Assembly: GCA_038380795.1 (NCBI GenBank)
Contig: CM076261.1
Span: forward strand, 97,548,418 to 97,612,417
Source of the DNA: Pyrocephalus nanus
Taxonomy: Eukaryota; Chordata; Aves; Passeriformes; Tyrannidae
Length of the DNA stretch: 64,000 nt
Reading direction: 5' to 3'
The notes under the pieces were generated by a model. It was not told where the DNA came from. It searched no databases and worked only from the letters and a program-made list of their open reading frames with translations. Positions 11,301 through 23,300 of the stretch are shown here, piece after piece; within the stretch, counting starts at the first letter, position 1, and each line of letters opens with the position of its first letter. Position numbers and translations under genes: made by a program.

Positions 11301-14300
11301 ACTCCTCCAGCAGTTTCTGGGGAGATGTGTGAGGGTGAGCCCAGGCACCCCACGGCCACCTGAGAGCACCCCCAGCACATCCCAGCCACACCACAGGTGG
11401 GAATGGCCAGGAGCACCCCTCACCCTCCTGGGGATGGCCAAGAGCACCCCTTGCCCTGACACAGGGACAGACAAGAGCATCCCTCATCCCACCACGGCCA
11501 CCCAAAAGCCCTCCCCACCCCACCGCAGCAGGGACAGCTGACAGCACCCCTGGCCCCATCGGGGCCGGGTTTGTCCAGGTGCACTCCTTGCCCTGTCAGG
11601 TATGGCCAGGTATGACCCTGCACCAGCAGGGGTGGCTGGGTGCACCCCTCATCCCACTGGGGATGACCAGGAGCACTCCTTGCCCTGTCAGGTATGGCCA
11701 GACACACACCCTGCACCACACCAGGGGTGGCTGGGTGCACCCCTCATCCCGCTGGGGATGACCAGGAACATTCCTTGCCCTGTCAGGTATGGCCAGGTAT
11801 GACCCTGCACCAGCAGGGATGGCTGGGTGCACCCCTCATCCCGCTGGGGATGACCAGGAGCACTCCTTGCCCTGTCAGGTATGGCCAGGTATGACCCTGC
11901 ACCAGCAGGGATGGCTGGGTGCACCCCTCATCCCGCTGGGGATGACCAGGAGCACTCCTTGCCCTGTCAGGTATGGCCAGACACACACCCTGCACCACAC
12001 CAGGGATGGCTGGGTGCACCCCTCATCCCGCTGGGCATGACCAGGAGCACTCCTTGCCCCACACCAACCAGGGATGGCCAGGCATACCCCCCTACCTTCT
12101 CCTGCAGGAGCTGCTCGCGCACGGCCTGGCTGTCGGTGATGGGCACGGCCTGGATGGCCTCCTGGCGCTGCCGGGCGTCGCAGATCCACTGGCGCAGGGC
12201 GTCGCAGCTCTGCCGGTAGTAGCGCAGCTGGCGGCCCAGCTGGTCCAGCTCACGCTGGCGCAGGTCGGCCTGGCCCAGCACAACCTGCCAGCGCTCCAGC
12301 AGCTGCTGCACCCGCTCCCGGTACCGCTCCAGGTCCACGTCCCTCTCGCTGTGGCCGCGGACCATCCGCTCGTTGACATCCTTGGCCTTGCCAAGGTCGG
12401 TCTCCAGGGTGCTGAAGAAGGGCTGGTGCCCCTCGGCCTGTGCTCGCAGCCGCTGGAGCAGAGGGGCAGGGGTCAGTGCCGGCCCCAGCTCCCCGAGCAA
12501 CCCCCTGGCACGCCCCGGAACGCCCCAGTACCTTCAGCTCAGCCTTGCTGGCCTCCAGCTCAGCCAGGTCAGCTGGCACCGCCTGCACGTCCTTCAGCTG
12601 CTCCTCGTACTTGCGGAGCAGCTCCTCAGCCCCCTGCGTGCTCCGGATCACCAGCCCGATGGTCTTCAGCCTGTGGCAGCGGGAGGGATCAGCCAGGGGC
12701 AGGACAGGAGTGGGATGGCAGTGGGACAGGAGCAGGATGGGCTCAGCTGAGAGCGGGACAGCTCAGCTAGGGTGGCAGCACAGAGACACGAGGGAAGGAA
12801 AAGGGAAATAAAAGGGAGAAAGAAGAAGGGAAGGGCAGAGGGCAAGGCAAGGCAAGGCAAGAAGATGGAAACAGGGAACAGAAACAAAGAGGGAAACGAA
12901 GAGGAAACAGGGAAGGGAAGGACACGCCGGCTTCCCCCAAGTCCACTGAGCCCCACAAGCTGCCCAAGCCCATTCCCAGCCCAGGGTTCCAAGAAGCTGC
13001 ACAGTGCCAGGGCTGGGATCACACTCACTTCTCCAGGTAGATGCTGGAGAGGCTGTACACCTGCTCCATCTTCCGCAGGGTGACCTCCAGCTCGGAGCGC
13101 AGGACAGGGGCTGAGCTCGCCTGTTCTGGCTGTGCCAGCACCTGCTCCGTCTTCTCACTGACCTTGGCCAGGTTCTTCTGGATGCCCTCCAGCTCCAGGT
13201 GGGTTTGCTGTAGGGAGGGAGTCCCTCAGTTCCTGCCGGCTGTGGGTCAGGGCAAACCCCCACCAAATGCTCCCCTGGACCCGAGGAGGAGCCGAGCAAG
13301 GGAAGGGTCTGCAGCCCACCAGAGCAAGTGGGCAGGGAAGGTTTACATGGGTTACTGGGAACAATTCCTTCTGAAAAAGGGCTGTACAGCCCTGGCACAG
13401 GCTGCCCAGGGCAGGGGTAGAGTCCCCATCCCTGGGGGGATTTAACAGCTGTGTGGATGTGGCACGTGGGGACACGGTTTAGCGGTCAGCCCGGCAGTGC
13501 TGGGAGTGCAGCTGGACTCGATGGGCTCAGAGGCTTTTCCAAACTAAACCATTCTGAGATTCCATGCCAGCCCCCAGCCCTGTCCTGGAGCCGAGGTCCG
13601 GATCCGCGCACGTTGCACGCGCGTCACATGCCTGCACACACGTGTCACACGCCTGCACACACGTGTCACACGCCTGCACACACGTGTCACACACCTGCTG
13701 CTCGGCCTGGCGCTGGGCACACTCGCGCAGTGGGTCGGTGTCCAGGGGCAGGCGCAGGCGGTGCACGGTGCGGCTCTCGCAGCTCTCCAGCTGCAGCCGG
13801 ATGTCCTTCAGCTGCGAGATGTAGCTCTTGCACAGAGACTCATCCTGCTCTCCTGGGGGGACACAGGGACGGCTCAGCACCGTGGGGCACCACAGGGATG
13901 CCCTGGGGAGCTGAAATGGGGAGGGGGCACATGGGGACCGCTCAGCACCCTGGGGATGGCTCAGTGCCCCAGTGACACCCCAGAGAACTGTGGCAGGGAA
14001 GGGGGACAGGGAGACAGCTCAGCACCTGGGGACACCGCAGGGACCCACAGCAGGGAGGGGACACCCACCTTTCTCCTGGCTACGCAGCAGCAGCTCGTAT
14101 TTGTGGGTGCAGGCGTTGTAGTCACGCTCCACTTGCAGCCGGTCATCAGGCTGGAAGCTCTGGGCGTCTTGGCTGTCCCGCAGGAACTCCTGGTAGTGGC
14201 TCTCCAGGCTGTGCAGGACCTGCCGCACCTCCTCTGCCGGCAGTGTGCGGAACTGGGGGGGGGCACGGCCATGTCAGCCCCCTCCAGAACCCCCGGGACC

Positions 14301-17300
14301 CCCACACCACACCCTGGGACCCCTGGGGACTCACCGTGATGTGTGTCCAGGACTGGATCTGCTGGATGTCCCGGGTCAGGTACTGCCAGGCGCGGAGGCT
14401 GCGCAGGTCCTGGTACAGCTGCTGCCACAGCCCCAGCAGCTGCTGGTGGTTGGCCTCCAGCCTGCGGGGACACAGAGTTAGTGGGGAGGATCACAGGGCT
14501 GCCCGGGGAGGGGCGTGGGGGTCACTGTCCCCACCTGTGCACGGCATCCAGAGCCTCCTTGTTGGGCGGTGGCAGGAGGAAGCAGACGGAGGGCACGACG
14601 GCCTCGCTGCCGCCGGCGCTCAGCACCCGCCACTGCTGCGGCTGCGCGTGGTTCAGCAGGGCACACGTGTCGTTCTTGTGCACCGTCACCTGCACGGCAG
14701 AGGGGGGAGAGTGGGGTACCCTGCATCCCCTCGTGTCCCCCCGTACGCCCCTCTGTCCCCACTGTATTCCTCTGTGTCCCCCCATGGAGCTGGAATGGTG
14801 TCAGACTGCGGTGAGGGACCCCTGTGTCCCCCACCATGTCCCCCCACAGGGCTGAGGCAGCACCAGATAGGGGAGTCCCAGTGGCCCCTCATATTTCCCA
14901 GTGTCCTTCCATAGCACCAGGGTGGTCTCAGACTGGGGTGGGTGGCCCCCAGTGTCCACCCTACAGCACTCAATGGGGCTGGGATGCCATCAGAAAGGGG
15001 TGGGGGGCCCCCTTTTTCCCACCCTGTGTCCCTTCATGGGACCAGGGCAGCATGAAAGCAGGGTGGGGGGCCCCCCATATCTCCCTATGCCCCCCAGAGT
15101 GGTGTCAGACCAGTGTGTGGATCATCCCATGTTCCCCCGTGTCCCCCCATGGACCCCACGTCAGACTGGGGTGCTGGTCCCACCATATGCCCCCACACAT
15201 CCTCCCACCTCCCACCTGCACCAACCCAGCCCCTGTAATCCCCCCACCTCCATTTGTTTGTAGTCACAGATGGCCTGGATGGGGGGCCGGCCCTGCAGGG
15301 GGGTCCCAGGGCTCCGCGGCTTCAGCTGCACGATGGTCCTGGCACGGCGGGCGAGACCCCCTAGCTGGGTCCCCAACTCTGCCAGCTGCTCCTTTTGCTC
15401 CTGTGGGAACACGTTTGGGGCACCTCAGGATTTCGGAAATCCCATGGTTTGTAAGGGCATCAAAGATTTAGGGGGACACCAGGTGTTTTAGGGGAGTTCA
15501 GGAATATTGGGGGGGTTGCCCCGGGGATCTTGTGAGGGTCGCCTTGGGGGGATCCCCCCAGGGTCTGGGGGTCACTGTGGGGGTACCCCCCGGGGTCTGG
15601 GAGTCCCCCTGGGGGTGCCAGGCGAGCCCTCACCGCGAGGTCCTGCAGCAGGTCCTCGAGGCGCGTGGCCGTGGTGCCGCGGTCGCAGCTGAACTTGCGC
15701 CGCATCGTCTCCTCCGTCTTCCGCAGCAGCTCCTCCGTCTCTCGCACCTCGCTGAAGAACTGGGGGAGGGAAGCAGGGGTCAGCACTGGGGTCACCCCCT
15801 CCCTCCAACCCCCACAACCCTCCCCTGGCCCCCCTGTACCTGGAAGTAGTTGGTGTTCTCCTTCAGGTGGGTCTCTATGCAGCAGCAGAGCTGGAGCATC
15901 CAGCTCCACTGGGTCTGCAGAGCCGCCAGGAACGCCTGGAGGGGGCGGAGGAGCAGGGTGGGGACACATCAGGGCTGGCACTGAGGGCACCTGCACCACT
16001 ACAGGCACCCACATCTGCACCCTCATCTGTACCTGCACCCACATCAGTACAGGCACCCGCACCCACACCTGCGCCACCCAGTACCCAAGCCTCCCTGATC
16101 CATCCCCCTACCTGAACCACCAGGACCCACCCCCAAGCCCCCCAGATTCTCCCAGCCCTCCCAGGTCCCTCAAGCTCACCAAGACTCCCAGGCCCCCTCC
16201 ATATTCCCCCCACCCTCCAGATCCAGATCCCCCAGACTCTGCAGCTCCCCCGGCCTCCTGTGCCCCCCACCCACTTCCCTGTACCCCTCCAGCCCCGTGC
16301 CCACCTCCAGTGCCCGCATACCAGGGCGCTCCTTGTGCAGCAGCTGCTCCCCCAAAGCCTCTGCCAAAATGCCCCCCCATTATCTCCCCGTGCCCACCTC
16401 CAGTGTCTGTGCCCCGGGGTGCTCCTCACGCAGCAGCCGCTCCCCTGAGCTCCGCAGCTCCTGGATCCGACGCTCCCGCAGCTCCAGCTCCCGCATCAGC
16501 GCCTGGGGAGGAACTCAGGGCTCACACACGTGTGCACAGCTGCAGGGTCAGGGCTCACACACGTGTGCACAGCTGCAGGGTCAGGGCTCACACACACGTG
16601 TGCACAGCTGCAGGGTCAGGGCTCACACACGTGCACAGCTGCAGGGTCAGGGCTCACACACACGTGTGCACAGCTGCAGGGCCAGGGCTCACACACACGT
16701 GTGCACAGCTGCAGGGCCAGGGCTCACACACACGTGTGCACAGCTGCAGGGCCAGGGCTCACACACACGTGTGCACAGCTGCAGGGTCAGGGCTCACACA
16801 CACGTGTGCACAGCTGCAGGGTCAGGGCTCACACACACGTGTGCACAGCTGCAGGGCCAGGGCTCACACACACGTGTGCACAGCTGCAGGGTCAGGGCTC
16901 ACACACACGTGTACACATCTGGGGGTCCAGGGCTCACACGTGTGTGCGTGGGCTGTGGGGGGGGCACCGTGCATGGTTCTGTGTGTGCATGAAGGGATTT
17001 CTGGGCAGAGGGGTGGGCAGAGCGGTCACAAGGGCACAGGGTGGAAGAGCAGGGGACAAGGGGGCTCAGCACTGCGGAGCAGGGACGGGACCATGTGGCA
17101 CAGACATATGTGGGGACGGCATAGCCACGTGTGTGTCCGTGTGCAGGGATGGCACACATGTGCACGTGTGTGTGTGTGCACATCTGGGTCCATGTCCGTG
17201 TCCGAGCAAGGATGGCACAAGTGTTTCCACATCCACGTGTAGGTCCATGTGCATGTCTGTGCCACACCCGTGCCCATCTATGCCCATGTCCACGTACACC

Positions 17301-20300
17301 CCTGTGCCCATGCCCATCTCCATGCCCGTGTTCATGTCCATGCCCATCCCCGGGCCTATGTCCATGTCCATGTCCCTCCCCCTGTCCATGCCCACCCCTG
17401 TGCCCATATCCATGCCCATGTGCCACCCCACTGTGCCCATACCGAGTAACTCTCCTTCTTGGCAGCCATGGCAGGGTTGTGGTGGCTCCAGTCGAAGGCC
17501 ACCTCCTCCTCCTCACGCTCACTCAGCCACAGCAGCTCCTTGGTGGCAGCGCTCACAAAGCCGTGGAGGCTCTCCAGGTGCCGCAGCCGTGACTTGGAGG
17601 AGTTCTGGGGGGACACGGTGGGGCTGCAGCCACGTCCTCACCCTGCAAGGCCACCCCTCCCCACCCTCATCCCCATGTGACCCCCTCCCATCCCATCCTT
17701 CATCCTCCTGCCCACACGTTCCCCCGCTCACCATCCTCCTCCCCACAGCCCTCACACACCTCCCTGGCAGGCCCCCGCTGCCATCACCCCCTCCCACGTC
17801 ACATCCACCCTACCAGGTCCCCACCATGTCATGTCCCCCAACCCCCAGGTCACACCTCCCCAGCAGGTCCCCCCCTGTCACCCCCAGCCCTCACCAGCAG
17901 CTTGGCGTACTGCAGCTCCAGCTTGCCCAGGCACTCCCTGTAGGCACCGCGGGGGCCAGGGGACAGCTGGGTCTGGGGAGGACACACCATCAGTGCCAGT
18001 ACCCCACAAAGCACAGCAGCACCCCAGGAGCCCCCCTGCACCCCGCAATGGGGGTGATGGCAGGGGGGCACATGGGGAGGGCAGCAAAGGGGACAGACCA
18101 GGGGTGCAGGTGGTTGGGGGACCAGGGGATGTCCCCCAACCTCACAGGGCACCCTGGGGCACGGTGGGGGGCTCCAGAACGGGGGCAGAGCCAGGATGGG
18201 CTGCTCTCCCCAACCTGCAGGGACCCCCAGGAGCAGGAAGAGGGGCAGCCATGGTGCTTTGGGGACTCCCAGGTGCAGAGCAGGGGCAGCCCCACCTGGG
18301 GCAACCCCATGGGAAATGCTCAGGAACACAGGGGTGGGGGCAGGCATAGAGGTCCCGCAGGACCAGGGGATCTGCAGCACCCCATGGGGGCTCATCTCAT
18401 CAGCCCCAGGGGTCTCACCCCCAGGACAGGGAGGTTTCCAGCACCCTGAGGGTCTCACCTCGTCAGCCCGTGCCCGCTCCACCTTGGCGCGGAACTCCTC
18501 GATGGCGCGGTGCAGCCCACGGTGGGCGCCCAGGTGGGTCTCCACGGTGGGCAGGTCCGCGCCCCACTCAGCCGTGGCCACGCGCCGCTGGTTCTCCTCC
18601 ACCCAGGCCTGCAGGTCCTGCAGGTACCGCAGGGGCGCCTCGTCCGGCTCCTGCCGCCGCTGCCCCGCCGCCACAGACACGGCCGTCACCGCCGTCACCG
18701 GCGCCCCCGACTTGAGCCGCAGGTTGTACTCGGTGCGGATGGACACCAGGCGCTCGTGCAGCCGGTACACCCTGCGGGGTGGGGGGCGTCAGTGGGGGGC
18801 ATGGAGGGCACAGGGAGCTTTGGGAGCACGGGAGGCTTTGGGGGTCACAGGAGCCGCAGGGGTTTTTTGGAGGAGCAAGGGCTGCAGAAGGTTTGGAGCG
18901 CTTTGAGGGGTACAGGGGACATGGGGGACATGGGAAACATGGAGGGCAGAGGAGTCACAGGGAGATTTGTGGGGCGCAGGGGATATGGGGGGCTATGGGG
19001 GTGCAAGGAGCATGTGGGGCATGGGAAGCATGGTGGTCTTTGGGATGGTTCAAGGGGCACAAAGGAGATGGGGGACACAGAGTACTTGGAGGTCTTTGGG
19101 GGACATGCAGGGCTTTGGGGACATGGGGGCAGGGAAAAAAAGGGACACATGGGGGACATGGAGGGCTCTGGGGGGCACAGGGCTATGGGGACAGGCTGTG
19201 GGGACCTCACCACCCCCCCGCCATAGGCCAGACCAGCGGTACATCTGCTCACCCTGGGGTGCCCTGCAAGCCCTGATGAACCCCCCACCCCGGGCTGTAC
19301 CGGCGGTACATCTGCTCACCCTGGGGTGCCCTGCAAGCCCTGATGAACCCCCCACCCTGGGCCATACCGGCGGTACATCTGCTCGCCCTGCGGGTGCCGC
19401 CCATCCTTGAGGCTCTGGACGTCATTGAAGAGCAGCCGGATCATGGCATCCGCCTTGTCCAGGTCCCGCTCCACCTCAGCCGCCTTCTGTGGTGCCTTCC
19501 CCGCCGCCAGCAGCCGCACATCCTGCGGGAGGGGAGCGTGGGGTCAGGGCTCGGGGCACGGCCAGGCTCGGGGTCCTGGTGGGGGTCCTGCCAGGCCCCC
19601 CCACCCCGGTGCCATCATCACTCACCGCCTGCAGCAGAGCATCCGCCTGGTTCAGCTGCTCCTCACAGATCCCCGACTCCATCTGCAGCTTGGTGACCAC
19701 GCGCTGCAGCCGCTCCAGCCTGTGGACACACGGGAGACACGGGAGACACAGTCAGCAGAGACTGGGTCCTCCTTGGGGGGCACCTGTCCTGGCAATGCAC
19801 AGCATCAGTTCTGTCCCACTCTGCATCCTGCTCCCTGTCCCACTCCCCATCCTCATCGTGCCCCCCCATCCCACTCCATATTCACATCTTGATCCCCATC
19901 TCCATCCTGCTCCCTGTCCCTATCCTGCCCCCAATCCCAATCACAGTGCCACCCCATCCCCTTCCCGCTCCCTATCCCCATCCTGATCCCAATCTCCATC
20001 CCACCCCATCCTGCCCCCCATCCCACTCCTCACTCTGCTTCCTATCCCCATCCCACCCCACTCCCCATCGCTACCCGTCCCCATTTTCCCCCTGTCCCGC
20101 TCCTGCCGTGCCTGCTGCACTCGAGGCCAGCGGTCGCGCTGGATTCCCAGCGAGAGAGAGATGACTCACGGCCCTGTGGTTCCCCCTCGGCAGAGCTGGG
20201 ACACCCCACCCCGGCCCAGCCCCGTGGTTTGGCAGCGGGAAGGGGGTGTGGGTGCCAGCACAGCCCTGCCCGCCCCCCCCTCCCGCTTCCCCCCAGTCCC

Positions 20301-23300
20301 CCGGGCCCCCCCTACTCGCCTCTCGAACTCTGCCCGCAGCAGCTTCTCCCGCTCCAGCACAGCCACGTGCAGCCTCCCCCACTCCTTCTCCACGTCCAGC
20401 GGGTGGTACCCGGGGGGCACCTTCAGCTGCCCCGACTGCACCGCACCCTGTGCCCCCCAAATGTCAGACACTGCCTCTGACCCCCGGGGGGGTACGCTGG
20501 GGGCTGCCGCGGGACCCCCGGTATCCCGAGGCCCCCAGCACCCAGGACCATCATTCCCTCGGGACCCCTGGCACCCCAGGATGATCATCTCCTTAGGACC
20601 CACCCCCAGCCTCCCAACACCCCTGGCTCCCCAGGACCCCCAGCCTCAAAGGACCCCCAGCCCTCAGGAACCCAGCCCCAGAGCTCCCATCCCTTGGGAT
20701 TCCAGCCCCCCAGAACCTCCGGACGCAGGGCCCCTACCCTCAGGCCCCCCACCCCGTGGATCCCAGACACCCAGGATCCCCAACCCTCGGAAGCCCCCCA
20801 GGACCCCAGCCCACACACCTCCAGTGCCTGGAAGATGGCCTTGGAGCGGTTCTTGTCGGCCTCCCGGGCCGGCAGCTCCGTCTCCTTGAACTTGAGGAAC
20901 TGGCGCCAGAGGATCTGCCAGAATGGGGGGGCAGCTGAGCAGGGACCCCCGGCCAACGTTGACCTCTCCCTGGGAATCCGCTCCCCCCTCCAATTTTCCA
21001 TGCGTGCAGAGCCGGCGGGAAGGAAGTGGCTGTGCCGGGCTTTGCCAGCGGTGACTCACAGCACAGCCAGGGAGGGTGAGTCAGGGAGGCCCCCCCGACC
21101 AGACATCCAGCTCTGCCACGGCTCTGAGCCCCTGTGCCCTGCAGACCCCTGGGCTGGCACTGCCGGGGGCTCAGCTCCACGGCCACCAACTGGTCTCCCA
21201 GTTACCCACAGCACAGCACAGCTTGCTGTGTGCCAGCAAAGGGGCTGCCAGCCAGACACAAACTACCCCCAGTGGGGCCACAGGCCAGCCGGGACCCCAC
21301 CATTCACTGCCCCAGGCACTGCTGGCTCCTGGGGCCAGTCACCCCTGTGAGAGCACCATCCCTGTCCCTGTCTCTGTCCCCAGTCCCCATGCCTGTGCCA
21401 TACTGGCAGCAGCAGCACTGTCCCACTCCATCCCTATCCCCGTGCTGTGCCAGCAGCACCAGCCCTGTTCTGTGTCCCCCTGCCCACGCTGTGCTGGTGG
21501 CCTCACCTCGATCTCCTCGTAGCTGGCGGGGAGGCGGCGCTCCTCGAAGAGCGTCGAGTGCTGCCGGCTCCACTGCAGCAGTCCTGTCACCACCTCGTAG
21601 TACTCCTGCCAGCGCAGCTGCAGCTCCTGGGGATGGGAACACGTGTGGGGCTGGGGCTGGGACCACCATGGGGGGTGGCAGCAGCGGTGACCTCCCCATC
21701 TCCCCGACTCGCCCAACTCACGTTGGCCTTGACGCCGTCCTGCACCTCAGGCACGCGTGGCATGGCATCGTACAGCGAGGACACGTAAGTGATGATGGAC
21801 TTCTCGTCTGGCTGCGCCACATCCACATCTGCAGAGAGGGAGGGGTCAAATGGGAGTGCCCCGTGGCAGGGAGGGGTGCGGGCCCTCTTGGGGGACCCCC
21901 TGGTTCACCCCAGCCCGTACCTTCGGGGTCCAGCAGCCGCGTCACACCCAGGTCCCGCTCGGCCACGGTGAACGCCTGGTCCAGGTTCTCCAGGTTGCTC
22001 TGACGATACACCCGGCTCATGTCGATCAGCATTGGCCTGTGGGCAGCAGGTCAGCGGGGGTCAGCAGGGCCATGGGGACCCCAAAACCCCGGGACAGCAG
22101 GTCCCTCTCCTCCCTGGGGCTGCCTTCATCCCTGCCTCGCCACCCCGTGCCCCACACACCCACACTGGGGGCACAGCAGCAGTTGAGACTCTCACAGGGG
22201 CACTGGGAGCTGGGGACACCCCGCAGTCCCCAGCAGGGACCCCAGGGCAGGCAGAACCCCCATGGCCTGTGGGATTGGCACCTCAACCCCTTGTGAGACT
22301 GACTCCCCAGTCCCCCATGGGACAGACACCCCAACCCCCTGTGGGGCTGACACCCCAGTCCTCTGTGGGCCTGACACTCCAATCCCCTATAGGGCAGACA
22401 CCCCAATGCCCTGTGGAACTGATACCCCAATCCCCTGTAGGACTGACACCCCCATACCCTCTGGGGCAGACACCTCAGTCCTTCCTTGTGGCTCCAAGGG
22501 GGTACCAAGTTCGGCGTGGCAGAGGCTCAGTGCAGAGCACGGCACAGATGTGACGTGGCACAGTGAGGCTGCCTCCCCCCATCTGGCACAGCCCTGCACA
22601 TATTTTCGCTCCCCAAAATCACACAGCAGTCCTGGCAGGACCCGTGGGGACCTGCCTGCCCACGCCCCAGCACGCCACGGTAGGCACGGCACCACCGACA
22701 CGGGCCAGTGGGCTGGGGCTCGTTGGGAGCACGTGCCCACATCACCCCCAGTGGGATCCCCGGCCAGCCCTGCTGAACACATCCCTGCCCACAGGATCGA
22801 TGTGGCTGATCCCAGGGAGCACACCCCACCCACAGGATCGATGTGGCTGATCCCAGGGAGCACACCCCACCCACAGGATCGATGTGGCTGATCCCAGGGA
22901 GCACACCCCACCCACAGGATCGATGTGGCTGATCCCAGGGAGCACACCCCACCCACAGGATCGATGTGGCTGATCCCAGGGAGCACACCCCACCCACAGG
23001 ATCGATGTGGCTGATCCCAGGGAGCACACCCCACCCACAGGATCGATGTGGCTGATCCCAGGGAGCACACCCCACCCACAGGATCGATGTGGCTGATCCC
23101 AGGGAGCACACCCCACCCACAGGATCGATGTGGCTGATCCCAGGGAGCACACCCTACCCACAGGATCTATGTGGCTGACCCTGGTGAACACACACCTGCC
23201 CATGTGTCATGTGGCATCACCGTGGCACTCACCTGTGCCGGTGGATGATGGCGTTGAAGAGGCGCCCGTCCCGCCAGCTGGTGGTGAAATTGTCGCAGCG

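Noticed and set aside
11570..12085. CRISPR-like spaced repeats
   Set aside because: Units are directly adjacent without unique spacers and the DNA is vertebrate; it is a minisatellite.
16530..18449. 639-codon plus-strand frame
   Set aside because: Starts in the E-box minisatellite and crosses PLEC exons in antisense.
22387..23203. Minus-strand frames with a 41-residue repeat
   Set aside because: Generated by the 41-bp minisatellite inside PLEC intron 6.
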